A DNA stretch of 64,000 bases from Cyanobium sp. PLM2.Bin73 (GTDB lineage Bacteria; Cyanobacteriota; Cyanobacteriia; PCC-6307; Cyanobiaceae), in assembly GCA_007694915.1 (NCBI GenBank), contig REEV01000066.1, positions 62,001-126,000 of the forward strand, written 5' to 3'. Every line of letters starts with the position of its first letter. The stretch's first letter is position 1. The translations under genes were made by a program, and so were the position numbers. Below, in pieces: positions 1 through 7,606 of the stretch. Under the pieces are notes generated by a model, which saw only the letters and a list, made by a program, of their open reading frames with translations, had not been told where the DNA came from and made no database searches.

Positions 1-83
1 CATGAAGCGATGCCGTGCGTTGCTGGCTCCCTGTCGTTGCTGCTCACCGCGCCGTCCTCACTGCCACGCGCTCACCGGCCCTC

Positions 84-677
84 CTAGCGACGTGGAACAA
101 CAGGCCAGGATTGAACCGTGCCAGGGGCTTTCGACGCTGTCACGGGCTCTCCGGCAGCTTTCCATCCAGCAAAGCTGGGTGGAAATCCTTGCACATTGGT
201 GTAGCCCTGCAGGCGAAGAGCCATCACTCCCATTGCCGATCGATAACCCGTTGAGCAGTAGAGCACAACAGCTTGATCAGTGGGGATATCTTCCAGGTGA
301 CGATCCAGCTCTGGAAGAGGAATATTGATCGCTCCGATGATATGGTCGGCTTGGAACTCAGAAGAAGTCCGCACATCAATCAGAAAAGGGCTTGAACTTG
401 CCATCAAACTCTTCAAGGCAGCAACCGTCCCAAGCGCATAGTAATCGGTCGGGATAGAACTAAGATAGTTATCAATAGCTAGTTCGAATATTGAGAGCTG
501 TTCTTGTTTCGAAAGTGCCGGACCATGCAATCGTTCTGTCTCGATACTGGCTGCAACGGCTTGGCTTGGATACAAGCTAATCAGGATATAAACTGCGATG
601 GCGAAGCAGCCAAGCGCCGCTGATAGTGAAGCCCACAGCTCAGTCAAACTGAGCCGATGATGAGAAAGTCTGTTCAA
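84..677 (-). CDS. Membrane-anchored rhodanese-domain protein
   Basis: A 197-residue protein with one hydrophobic segment near residues 14-36 (probable membrane anchor or uncleaved signal), then a rhodanese fold. The active-site loop CSTGYRS (Cys about 141) and the upstream LIDVRTSSEF motif are typical of single-domain rhodaneses that carry a persulfide on the cysteine. The start is a TTG at 677; no better start precedes the hydrophobic segment. The physiological sulfur acceptor cannot be read from the sequence. The next gene on the same strand encodes a c-heme protein 26 nt upstream, so both may act at or outside the membrane. The first 83 bases of the window hold no gene I can support. Confidence 0.85.
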   Translation of the reverse strand: MNRLSHHRLSLTELWASLSAALGCFAIAVYILISLYPSQAVAASIETERLHGPALSKQEQLSIFELAIDNYLSSIPTDYYALGTVAALKSLMASSSPFLIDVRTSSEFQADHIIGAINIPLPELDRHLEDIPTDQAVVLYCSTGYRSAMGVMALRLQGYTNVQGFPPSFAGWKAAGEPVTASKAPGTVQSWPVVPRR

Positions 678-703
678 TTGTAGTGCTCAGAAAACAGCAG
701 GCC

Positions 704-1381
704 TCAGGGATTGACGGCAAGGGCTTCTTGCACTTCCGGCAAGTAGACCGCATACATGCCGCGCAGGTCGCCGGGCTTGAAGTTGAAGGCCTTGTCGGCG
801 GGATACTTCTCGGTCACAAAAGCGGGCCTGCTGTCCTTGCTGCCGTGGCAGGCCAGGCAGCTGGCCTGCACATCGATGCGGCGGTAGTAATTGACCCCCG
901 CGCCCTGCTCCGCCGTGGCGGGTTCCCAAAGGCCCGTGATCTCGGGATAGCGGGCGAACAGATCGATCACCCCGGTTTCCTGGGCACCGGATGGTGCGTG
1001 GTCGGGGTTGCGGTATTTGCTGGCAACTTGGCGCACGGTCCAGCCGTTCTCCTGGCCGATGGCCTTGGCCCGCTTGCCCACGGGCATGCACACCTCGCGC
1101 ATGGTGTCCATGGTGGGCTCCTCGCTGCTGCCCTCCAGGGTGGAGGCCAGTGAGATGCGCATGCGGTCGAGCTGCTCCATCTGGTCCACGGCCTTGGCGA
1201 GCGTGGCCGGATCCACCGGTGCTTCGCCGGCCACCGCCAGGGCCGCGGCGGGCGCCAGGCCCAGCAGCAGCACGGCGAACACACAGCCCAGCAGCAGGGT
1301 CGCCAGGGGTTGCCAACGGATCGGGATCTGCAGGGATGTGATCTCAGCCACAAGCAATCCGCGAAGGCGGTCTCGTTTCAA
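704..1381 (-). CDS. Tll0287-like (DUF3365) c-type heme protein
   Basis: 225 residues. An N-terminal hydrophobic stretch (about 24-50) looks like a signal peptide or anchor, followed by a soluble domain ending near a CLACHG motif (residues 175-180), a CxxCH covalent heme c site. The helical region before it (VDQMEQLDRMRISLAST) and the PDHAPS and YYRRI segments match the Tll0287-like/DUF3365 family, known as a periplasmic or lumenal heme-binding sensor-type domain. No kinase or transducer domain is attached, so it is the stand-alone version. The start is a TTG. It probably shares a transcript with the rhodanese downstream. The electron-transfer or sensing partner is unknown. Confidence 0.82.
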   Translation of the reverse strand: MKRDRLRGLLVAEITSLQIPIRWQPLATLLLGCVFAVLLLGLAPAAALAVAGEAPVDPATLAKAVDQMEQLDRMRISLASTLEGSSEEPTMDTMREVCMPVGKRAKAIGQENGWTVRQVASKYRNPDHAPSGAQETGVIDLFARYPEITGLWEPATAEQGAGVNYYRRIDVQASCLACHGSKDSRPAFVTEKYPADKAFNFKPGDLRGMYAVYLPEVQEALAVNP

Positions 1382-1426
1382 TCTGGTTGGCAGGCCGATG
1401 GGCGAATCGGTAGAGATCCTGGAGAT

Positions 1427-1444
1427 AGGCCCGGGCCCGGGCCT
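1427..1444. repeat. 18-bp perfect palindrome in a divergent intergenic region
   Basis: AGGCCCGGGCCCGGGCCT reads the same on both strands. It lies between the divergent DUF3365 and LprI-like genes, about 45 nt upstream of the first and 90 nt upstream of the second. It could be an operator or part of a hairpin in a leader. Very GC-rich palindromes also arise by chance in this genome. Confidence 0.5.
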
Positions 1445-1531
1445 GGGATCAGGCTCTGTTGCCTGCTGAGATCAGCTGGGCGGGAGAGGGCCCAGAACCC
1501 TGTTTATTCATAACGGTAGTATTAAAAAATA

Positions 1532-2032
1532 ATGGGCGTGATCGTGTTCATGGCTTTCATGGCTCGGTGCTCGCGATCGCGCCGGGCTGCAGGCGTCGCC
1601 GGGGTCATCCCCTCCCTGCTGGGGCTGATGCTGGGAGTTGTGGTCTCGGGGATCGCGTCGCCATCGGTGCGGGCAGACCCCCAGGCCATCGACGCCCAGA
1701 CCACCACATGCCTGGATCAGGCCATGGACACGACAGCGATGCTCGCCTGTCTGGCCCAGGGCAGCCAGGCCTGGGAGCGCGAACTGGAGCGCACGCTGCC
1801 GGCACTGGCGTCCAGGTTGCCGCCGCAGGACCAGCGGGTCCTGGAGGCATCCCAGCAACGCTGGCAAGCCTACCGAGACGCCCAGCTGCAGTTGCTGGGG
1901 GCGGCCTTTGGACGCATGGACGGAAGTCTCTACCGGGTGCTGCATGCCAGCGATCGGCTGGAGATCGTCAGGGCCAGAACCCTGGGGCTTGCCGGCCTGA
2001 TCCGTCTGCTGGATGAGCAGGACCTTCGCTGA
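1532..2032 (+). CDS. Exported LprI-like (DUF1311) protein
   Basis: 166 residues. An Arg-rich start and a hydrophobic segment (about 19-45) ending near SPSVRADP look like a signal peptide. The mature part has paired cysteines (TTTCLDQA, MLACLAQ), a tryptophan-bearing helix and the QRWQAYRDAQ motif, the hallmark of the lysozyme-inhibitor LprI N-terminal/DUF1311 family. The ATG at 1532 follows an unusually AT-rich run (ATTAAAAAATA) with no obvious ribosome-binding site; ATGs at 1550 and 1559 are alternative starts that keep the signal peptide. Role in the envelope unknown. Confidence 0.72.
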   Translation: MGVIVFMAFMARCSRSRRAAGVAGVIPSLLGLMLGVVVSGIASPSVRADPQAIDAQTTTCLDQAMDTTAMLACLAQGSQAWERELERTLPALASRLPPQDQRVLEASQQRWQAYRDAQLQLLGAAFGRMDGSLYRVLHASDRLEIVRARTLGLAGLIRLLDEQDLR

Positions 2033-2054
2033 CCGATCGGCAACGGGCGGGGAT

Positions 2055-2384
2055 TCAGCGCCTGGGGCAGCGCACCCGGTCCATGGCCCCCTCCACGCCC
2101 ACGGTCTCCAGCGTCAGCCGCTCACCCGTGGCATCCAGCCGCAGGCTGAGCGGGTGCAGCCAGGTGCTGCCCTCCCCGGAGAGTTCCGTGATCACCGCGA
2201 TCTCAGCGGGCCCCCCGGCCACCACCGCGAGCACGGGCCCGCTGCTCTCGTAGAAGCTGAGCCGGCCGGCCTCGATCTGCAGCCACGACTCGTCGGTGGG
2301 CCCCGCCTGACACTGCCAGAGCTGCGCCATCCAGAGTCCCTGAAACGCGGCGGGGATCTGGGAGAGCCGCTCGGCCGGCGGCAC
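2055..2384 (-). CDS. Small conserved-looking hypothetical protein
   Basis: About 109 residues from a GTG at 2384 (the track uses a TTG at 2423). The sequence IPAAFQGLW...CQAG, a beta-rich middle and a C-terminal cysteine (RVRCPRR) look like a small secreted-type beta domain, yet there is no signal peptide: the frame is closed by a TAG about 30 nt upstream of the TTG. The preferred start lies one base from the GTG start of the divergent gene at 2386. Either the two genes are truly head-to-head or both have lost their 5' ends. No family recognised. Confidence 0.5.
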   Translation of the reverse strand: MPPAERLSQIPAAFQGLWMAQLWQCQAGPTDESWLQIEAGRLSFYESSGPVLAVVAGGPAEIAVITELSGEGSTWLHPLSLRLDATGERLTLETVGVEGAMDRVRCPRR

Positions 2385-2385
2385 G

Positions 2386-2751
2386 GTGGAGCTCTCCGAG
2401 CTGCTGCCCTTGCTGCGCCGCAAGCCCGACCTGAGCGGCTTTCTGTTCCAGGCCTACGACCTGCCCGCCAGTGCCTTCGCCGCCGTGCGACTGGCCTCCT
2501 ATTTCACCCAACTGGGCGGCGCGCGGGTGGGTCCCTACCTGTTTGAAGCCAGGCCCCGTGACCCCTCGGCGACCGGGGCGGCGCTGATCAGCCTCTGCAC
2601 CGAGGCGCAGTTTCTCGACAGCGCGGGCGATCCATTCCCCTCCGGCGAACAGGACCCGCCACCGGTCGAGGCCACCACGGTGCGAGAGGAGCTCACCGCC
2701 ATCGTGATCCGCGAACCTGCCGCCATTGAACGGGGGTTTGGCTGCCCCTAG
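2386..2751 (+). CDS. Hypothetical protein, possibly 5'-truncated
   Basis: 121 residues from a GTG; the frame opens just after a TGA at 2341. The composition is protein-like (LSGFLFQAYDLPASAFAAVRLASYF, then LISLCTEAQFLDSAGDPFPSGEQ) with no signal peptide or membrane segment. It is not a shadow of a convincing gene on the other strand over most of its length. No family recognised. It abuts the minus-strand gene ending its start at 2384, and its TAG stop overlaps the TAG stop of the small His-rich ORF on the other strand. Confidence 0.5.
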   Translation: MELSELLPLLRRKPDLSGFLFQAYDLPASAFAAVRLASYFTQLGGARVGPYLFEARPRDPSATGAALISLCTEAQFLDSAGDPFPSGEQDPPPVEATTVREELTAIVIREPAAIERGFGCP

Positions 2752-2840
2752 CCGCAGCGGGGGCCACTGCCGCCGAGATGGCCGTGATGGTGATGGCCCG
2801 AGCACACGGTGCCGTTCGGTCCCTGATCGCTGAGGCTCAC
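2748..2840 (-). CDS. 30-residue His/Cys-rich small protein (not in ORF track)
   Basis: Reading the minus strand from GTG at 2840 gives a 30-residue ORF with the core CSGHHHHGHLGG and a C-terminal RCG before TAG. The GTG overlaps the TGA of the ABC ATPase gene in a GTGA junction, the classic arrangement for translational coupling. Five histidines, two cysteines and many glycines suggest metal binding. It could be a metallochaperone or sensor for the transporter, or a readthrough tail. It could also be chance, since GC-rich DNA readily yields Gly/His codons. No family is recognised; the call rests on position and composition only. Confidence 0.4.
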   Translation of the reverse strand: MSLSDQGPNGTVCSGHHHHGHLGGSGPRCG

Positions 2841-3640
2841 GCCGCCGGCAGCACCTGGTGGTAGCCGTTGGCGCTGCACACCCGCAGCGGGGTGGCGAAC
2901 AGGTCGCTCAGGGGGCCGTCGCACAGCAGGTGCTCCACCGGGCCGTCGCCCACCACCCGGCCCGCCCGCAGCAGCACGGCGCGGCGGATCTCCGGGATGA
3001 TCGCCTCGATCTGGTGGGTCACCAGCAGCAGGGTGGTGCCGGCGCGGGCCAGATCCCTGAGGATCGCCAGCAGCTGGTGCCGGGCCTGCAGATCCAGGCC
3101 ATTGGTGGGCTCATCGAGCACCAGCACCTCGGGCTGGTGCACCAGGGCCCGGGCCAGCAGCAGGCGGCGGCGCTGACCGTCGGAGAGCTGGCCGAAGGGC
3201 CGATCAGCCAGCTCCGCCAGCCCCAGCTGCGCCATCAGCTCCGCCACCCGCGCCTCCATGGCAGCGCTGGGCTGCTGGCTGCGGCCGATGCCCACCGAGC
3301 CGAAGAAGCCCGACAGCACCACAACGGCGGCCCTCACCTGGGGCCGGTAGTGGGCCTGCAGATCCGGCGACACCAGCCCCACGCGGCCGCGCAGCTCCCA
3401 GAGATTCACCGTGGTGCTGCCGAAGATCCGCAGCCACGAACCCGGTTTCACCACCGGGTAGAGCTCGCGGCTGAGCAGCTTCAGCAGCGAACTCTTGCCG
3501 GAACCGTTGGGGCCCAGGATCACCGTGTGCTCACCACGGTGCAGGCACAGGCTGAGGTCGGTGAACACGGGCCGGGGCCCGAGCCAGGCCTCCACGGCCT
3601 GGAGCTCGAGGTAGGCGCTGAGGTCGCTGGCGGGGGACAT
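2837..3640 (-). CDS. ABC transporter ATP-binding protein (ModF-like)
   Basis: Complete nucleotide-binding domain. Using the numbering of the longer track ORF (start 3673): Walker A GPNGSGKSS at 54-62, signature LSDGQ at 163-167, Walker B VLVLDEP at 183-189, and a switch His in LVTHQ. I prefer the ATG at 3640 (MSPASDL), which removes a low-complexity leader and gives 267 residues; 3673 is the alternative. No permease gene is adjacent, so the partner is elsewhere or the protein is a soluble ABC ATPase. Its stop overlaps the start of the small His-rich ORF. Substrate not determinable. Confidence 0.85.
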   Translation of the reverse strand: MSPASDLSAYLELQAVEAWLGPRPVFTDLSLCLHRGEHTVILGPNGSGKSSLLKLLSRELYPVVKPGSWLRIFGSTTVNLWELRGRVGLVSPDLQAHYRPQVRAAVVVLSGFFGSVGIGRSQQPSAAMEARVAELMAQLGLAELADRPFGQLSDGQRRRLLLARALVHQPEVLVLDEPTNGLDLQARHQLLAILRDLARAGTTLLLVTHQIEAIIPEIRRAVLLRAGRVVGDGPVEHLLCDGPLSDLFATPLRVCSANGYHQVLPAA

Positions 3641-3707
3641 GGCGCTCACCGTAGGCAGGGACGCGGCCGCCATCGCTCATCTCGCCATCGCTCAGTGTCG
3701 CCATGGA

Positions 3708-4535
3708 TCAGGGCCGCCGGAAGCGACGCAGCTCCCAGGCCGCCAGCCGCTGATCGGCGTCGAACTGCACGCTCACCTGGTGGAAGGTGTCAGGGTCGAG
3801 GCGGCAGCCCACCTGCAGCAGGAAGGCTTCGGCCGGCAGCTGCTCAGGCACGGAGCACACCAGGCCATCGGCAAACCCTGCCGTGCGCTCGTGCAGGGCG
3901 AAATCGGCGGCGCGGAAGGGGGCGCAGGGCTGGAGCGGTGGATCCTCGGCGGGCCAGTGGTGGGGCACGAGGCGCTCCACGGTCGCAGGCCAGCCCTCCT
4001 GCTCCGCCAGCAGCTCAGGCCAGGCGCAGGCCGGGGGCCGCGGCGGATCCACCGGGCTGGAGAGGCTGCAGCGGAACGCCACCGCCGCCACGGCGTCGAG
4101 GCGCCAGCGCAGGGCCTCGGCGCTGCCCTGGGGCGCGTAGAGCAGCACCAGCATGGAGCGGGAGCGGCCGTGAAACAGGTTCAGCTCGTGGCCGAAGCGG
4201 GGCTGGGCGGGGTCCACCACCAGGCTCGACTGGCCGCCGGCGCCGGCGAACTGCCAGCACATCCCGCCGCGGTTGTAGGTGGCACGCGAGAGGGGCAGCT
4301 GGCGGCGGCCGCCGGGGGCCAGCAGCAGGCCGCGGCCATCCCAGAGGCCGGTATCGCTGTCGCTGAAGCTGATGGCGTAGCAGGTGTCCGGGATCGTGCG
4401 GCTGGGCTGGGCGAGATCCAGGGGTGCGGCCGCTCCGTCACCACCTCGAGGGCGCAGATACCAGTGGCTGGGGCCGCACCAGCGCCCCTCGAAGTTGCGG
4501 CGGTTGAGCGCCCACTGGCGGTCGTGACCGGTCAT
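3708..4535 (-). CDS. DUF3598-type lipocalin-like protein
   Basis: 275 residues, no signal peptide. The N-terminus (NRRNFEGRWCGPSHWY) and the segment FGHELNLFHGRSRSMLVLLY resemble the cyanobacterial DUF3598 family, whose members have a lipocalin-like beta barrel and are relatives of the phycobilin lyase fold. Many Trp and beta-strand stretches agree. Ligand and role are unknown; a direct bilin-lyase function should not be assumed. It lies between the ABC ATPase and a decayed epimerase and shows no obvious operon partner. Confidence 0.68.
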   Translation of the reverse strand: MTGHDRQWALNRRNFEGRWCGPSHWYLRPRGGDGAAAPLDLAQPSRTIPDTCYAISFSDSDTGLWDGRGLLLAPGGRRQLPLSRATYNRGGMCWQFAGAGGQSSLVVDPAQPRFGHELNLFHGRSRSMLVLLYAPQGSAEALRWRLDAVAAVAFRCSLSSPVDPPRPPACAWPELLAEQEGWPATVERLVPHHWPAEDPPLQPCAPFRAADFALHERTAGFADGLVCSVPEQLPAEAFLLQVGCRLDPDTFHQVSVQFDADQRLAAWELRRFRRP

Positions 4536-4586
4536 GGCGGCGCTGGGGTGGGATTCCTAGGGTCGGCTCTGCGGCGCGGAGCGTCG

Positions 4587-5012
4587 ATGCGGATCACCAT
4601 CCTGGGCTGCGGCTACGTGGGCACCGCCCTGGCCCGCCACTGGCGGGACACCAGCGTTCATCAGCTGCGGCTGACCACCACCTCGCCGGAGCGGCGCGCG
4701 GAACCGGCAGAGCTCGCCGATGCGGTGCATGTGCTCGAGGGTGGGGGCGGAGGGCTACGAGGCCACCTACCTGCGCACCTTCGAGGCCCTGGAGCCGGTG
4801 CTGCCGCGGTTGCCGCAGCTGCGCCAGCTGATCTACACCGGCAGTTGCTCGGTGTATGGCGACACCGGCAGCACCCGGGCAGGGGATGACACCAGCTACA
4901 CCAGCTGGATCCACCGCGACGACGTGGTGGAAGCCCTGGCCTGGGCCGCGGCCAGCGGCTGCATAGCCTCGGCTACCAGCTGCGCCATCCCCGCCTGGAA
5001 CCCGACGCATGA
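4587..5012 (+). pseudogene. Decayed NAD-dependent epimerase/dehydratase
   Basis: Starts with ATG and a clean Rossmann motif (MRITILGCGYVGTALARHW, frame 3). The reading then shifts near 4740-4750 into frame 1, which carries LIYTGSCSVYGDT and SWIHRDDVVEALAWA. Near the end, frame 3 again resembles an epimerase tail (LGYQLRHPRLEPDA, stop at 5010-5012). Between these blocks the expected Rossmann middle, the catalytic YxxxK region and most of the C-terminal domain are missing. I read it as a gene decayed by at least two indels plus internal deletions. An intact family member lies at 50086-50994 on the other strand. Confidence 0.8.
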
Positions 5013-5203
5013 GCCAAACCCTGTTCCTGGTCCTGGTGATCCCCCTGGCCCTGCTGCTGCTGGGCACGGTGCTGCTGGAGCGCCACCAGGGCCGTCTGCC
5101 TGCCTGGGTGGAGCGCCTGAGCCGTCACCAGGGATGGATCTGGAATGGCGGCATCGGCCTGATCATCGCCCTGTCGCTGCTGCGCTTTCTGCTGGGCCGC
5201 TGA
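5009..5203 (+). CDS. Small two-helix membrane protein
   Basis: 64 residues with two hydrophobic helices (about 4-22 and 45-62) separated by a polar loop containing LERHQGRLPAWVERLSRHQG. Its ATG overlaps the TGA of the preceding epimerase pseudogene (ATGA), so it was probably co-translated with the intact ancestor. No function recognised. Confidence 0.6.
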   Translation: MSQTLFLVLVIPLALLLLGTVLLERHQGRLPAWVERLSRHQGWIWNGGIGLIIALSLLRFLLGR

Positions 5204-5227
5204 GCTGGGCCGCTGACGATCTCAGTC

Positions 5228-5845
5228 TCAGCTCACGCTGTAGCCCCGCCCCTCCAGGCAGGCGGTGACGGCGCGGTTGAAGGCCTGGCGCCGGTACTGC
5301 AGCAACTGCTGACCCTCGGCTTCGCGAATCTGTTGCTGCCGCTCCAGGTCGCGGGAGGCCTGCTGGCGGTCACGGCGCTGATCCGCCTGCCGTCCAACTC
5401 CGACGATGGCGCCACCAGCTGTACCGGCCAGTGCGCCTCGACCCGTGTCACCCATGATCGCGCCTGCGGCCGTGCCCACCAAGGCACCGCGAGCAGTGGA
5501 CCGGACGACGCCAGACCCCCCCTGGCTCCTGACCCGGGGTTCCGGTGTGATCTCAGACCGAGTGTCTGGAATCGGAGCGGTGGGATCAAAACCGGTCTGG
5601 TCCATCGCCCACAGCCGGCACTCGAGGCTGTCCTGCCGCTGCTGCTCGGCGCTCTGGCCAGCAGCGGGGTAGATGAACAGGTCCTGGGCCGAAGCGCGCA
5701 GCGGCAGGCCGGTGGCCAGGCCCCCCCAACAGAGAAGCGTCGCGCCAACCCGGGCCGCACGAGAGGCAACACCAGAACAATCGGGAAACAGGCGCAGCGG
5801 CAGATCGGGCAACACGGACAGGGCCTGAGGGAGAGGGATGGCCAT
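5228..5845 (-). CDS. Exported glycine-zipper protein
   Basis: 205 residues from ATG at 5845; the longer track ORF runs into the antisense of the SDR gene. A hydrophobic segment near residues 30-52 followed by ASAQD looks like a signal peptide. The middle contains GALVGTAAGAIMGDTGRGAL and a second glycine-zipper block (GTAGGAIVGVG), followed by a charged Arg/Gln-rich helix and a C-terminal CLEGRGYSVS. Two cysteines in the mature part (SLECRLW and ACLEG) may form a disulfide. Glycine-zipper proteins often associate with membranes; the exact role is unknown. Confidence 0.75.
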   Translation of the reverse strand: MAIPLPQALSVLPDLPLRLFPDCSGVASRAARVGATLLCWGGLATGLPLRASAQDLFIYPAAGQSAEQQRQDSLECRLWAMDQTGFDPTAPIPDTRSEITPEPRVRSQGGSGVVRSTARGALVGTAAGAIMGDTGRGALAGTAGGAIVGVGRQADQRRDRQQASRDLERQQQIREAEGQQLLQYRRQAFNRAVTACLEGRGYSVS

Positions 5846-5879
5846 GAGCTTGACAGAGCTCTGCTCGGTTCCAGGCCCC

Positions 5880-6839
5880 TCAGGCCGCCACGGTGACGTC
5901 GCCCAGATCCTGGGAGAGCCGCTCGCGGGCCGTGCTGCAGAGCTCCTCACTCGCCTGCCACAGGCGCTCACATTGCGCGGAATCCAGAGCTGCCGGAGCC
6001 ACGCGGGCTTCAGCCGGCCAGCCGCGCATGCCGCCGAACTCGCCGGGGCCATAGTGACCGGCCGGCTGGGCCTGGGGGGCGGTGGCCGCATAGAGCTGGG
6101 GCAGGGCGCCCTTGGCGGCGCTCTGGAACAGCGGCGCCATCAGCCGGTAGGCCAGGGGTTCGATCCAGGAACCGCTGGCGGACACCGACGCGGGCTGGAG
6201 GTTGGTGCGGGCCACGCCAGGGTGAGCCGCCAGGGAGCGCAAGCCGGCATCTTCGGCATCGAGGCGCCGCTGCAGCTCCCGGGCGAACATCACATTGGCC
6301 AGCTTGCTCTGGCCGTAGGCCTTCCAGCGGTCGTAGCGGCGCTCACCCTGAAGGTCGTCGTAGTCGATGCGGCCGAAGTACTGGGCGCCGGAAGTCACGG
6401 TGACCACCCGGGCATCGGGCCGGCCGCGCAGCAGGGGCACCAGGGCCTGGGTGAGGGCGAAATGGCCCAGATGGTTGATGCCGAACTGCAGCTCGAAGCC
6501 ATCACGGGTGAGGGCCCGGGGCAGTCCCATCACACCGGCGTTGTTGATGAGCAGATCCAGCCGGCCGTAGCGCTCAGCCAGCTGCTGGGCAGCGCCCAGC
6601 ACCGAGGCCAGGTCGGCCAGGTCGAGATCGAGCAGATCCACCGCGCCGCCGTCGGCCACGGCACCCAGCAGCTCCTGGCGGGCCCGTTCGGCCCTGGCGC
6701 GGGACCGGCAGCCGAGAATCACGGTGGCGCCGCGGGCCACCAGGGCCCGGGCGGTCTCCAGCCCGAGTCCGCTGCTAGCGCCGGTGATCAGGGCCAGGCG
6801 GCCCGACTGGTCGGGGATGTCAGCGGCGGTCCAGGACAT
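5880..6839 (-). CDS. SDR-family oxidoreductase (retinol dehydrogenase/POR-like)
   Basis: 319 residues. NAD(P)-binding TGASSGLG (19-26), NNAG (99-102), catalytic Ser near 150 and YGQSK (Tyr175, Lys179) are all present. The segment LGCRSRARAERA with its Arg after beta-2 favours NADPH. The overall form matches the large-SDR group that includes retinol dehydrogenases and protochlorophyllide-oxidoreductase-like proteins. It lacks features that would make me call it the true light-dependent POR, so the substrate stays open. Starts from ATG at 6839, with 23 nt separating it from the divergent deacetylase gene. Confidence 0.85.
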   Translation of the reverse strand: MSWTAADIPDQSGRLALITGASSGLGLETARALVARGATVILGCRSRARAERARQELLGAVADGGAVDLLDLDLADLASVLGAAQQLAERYGRLDLLINNAGVMGLPRALTRDGFELQFGINHLGHFALTQALVPLLRGRPDARVVTVTSGAQYFGRIDYDDLQGERRYDRWKAYGQSKLANVMFARELQRRLDAEDAGLRSLAAHPGVARTNLQPASVSASGSWIEPLAYRLMAPLFQSAAKGALPQLYAATAPQAQPAGHYGPGEFGGMRGWPAEARVAPAALDSAQCERLWQASEELCSTARERLSQDLGDVTVAA

Positions 6840-6862
6840 GACAACCGTGAACAGAATCTGCT

Positions 6863-7606
6863 GTGAATGTAACGGTGTATGAACAGCCGTTGCGGCGTCT
6901 CCTGCCCGCCCTGGCCTGGGGCCTGGTGCTGCTGCTCAGCCGGCCGCTCTCCTGGTTGATCCGCGGGCTGCTGGCGCCGCTTGTGCCCGAGGTGCTGTTC
7001 TGCGCCAGGGGGCCGGCGGCGGCGGGCCGCCGCCAGCTGGCCCTCACCATCGATGACGGCCCCAGTGGCAACGGCAGCCAGGAGCTGCTCGATCTGCTCC
7101 GCCAGCTGCAGGTGCCGGCCACCCTGTTCCTGATCGGCAGCCACCTGCCCCGGGGCGGCGCTGGCTTCGTGGAGCGGGCCCTGGACGATGGGCACCAGAT
7201 CGGCAACCACATGCTGGAAGACCAGATCTCCGCGCGCCTGCCGCCCGAGCAGTTCCTGGATCAGCTGCGCCGCACCGACGCCGCCCTGCGCAGGGCGGCC
7301 GCTCCCCGCTCACCGGCGCTGCGCTGGTTCCGGCCCGGCGGCGGCTGGTTCCACCGGGCCATGGTGAAGGCCGTGGGCGCCGAGGGCTATCGGCTGGTGC
7401 TGGGCTCGGTGTTTCCCTTCGACACCAACCACCCGCCGCTGTGGTTCCTGCGCCGGTTCCTGCTGACCGGCGTGCATCCCGGAGCCATCGTGGTGCTGCA
7501 CGACCGCCCGGACACCATCGCCGCCACCCTCGCCACTCTGCGGACCGTGGTGCCGGAGCTGCGGCGGCGTGGCTACCGCTTCGTGAGCCTCGATCAACTC
7601 GACTGA
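6863..7606 (+). CDS. Polysaccharide deacetylase (NodB-type), membrane-anchored
   Basis: 247 residues from a GTG. One hydrophobic segment (about 12-42) probably anchors or exports it. NodB-homology motifs follow: LTIDDGPSG (catalytic and metal Asp 64-65), GHQIGNHMLED (His116), FRPGGGW and VLHD near the end. In the usual H-x3-H metal motif the second His is replaced here by Asp (NHMLED), a variant worth noting for metal binding. Likely acts on cell-wall or extracellular polysaccharide N-acetyl groups. The 3' end overlaps the recN stop by 13 nt (convergent). Confidence 0.82.
   Translation: MNVTVYEQPLRRLLPALAWGLVLLLSRPLSWLIRGLLAPLVPEVLFCARGPAAAGRRQLALTIDDGPSGNGSQELLDLLRQLQVPATLFLIGSHLPRGGAGFVERALDDGHQIGNHMLEDQISARLPPEQFLDQLRRTDAALRRAAAPRSPALRWFRPGGGWFHRAMVKAVGAEGYRLVLGSVFPFDTNHPPLWFLRRFLLTGVHPGAIVVLHDRPDTIAATLATLRTVVPELRRRGYRFVSLDQLD

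Noticed and set aside
2858-4366. 502-aa plus-strand ORF over the ABC and DUF3598 genes
   Set aside because: Shadow of two genes with recognisable motifs on the minus strand.
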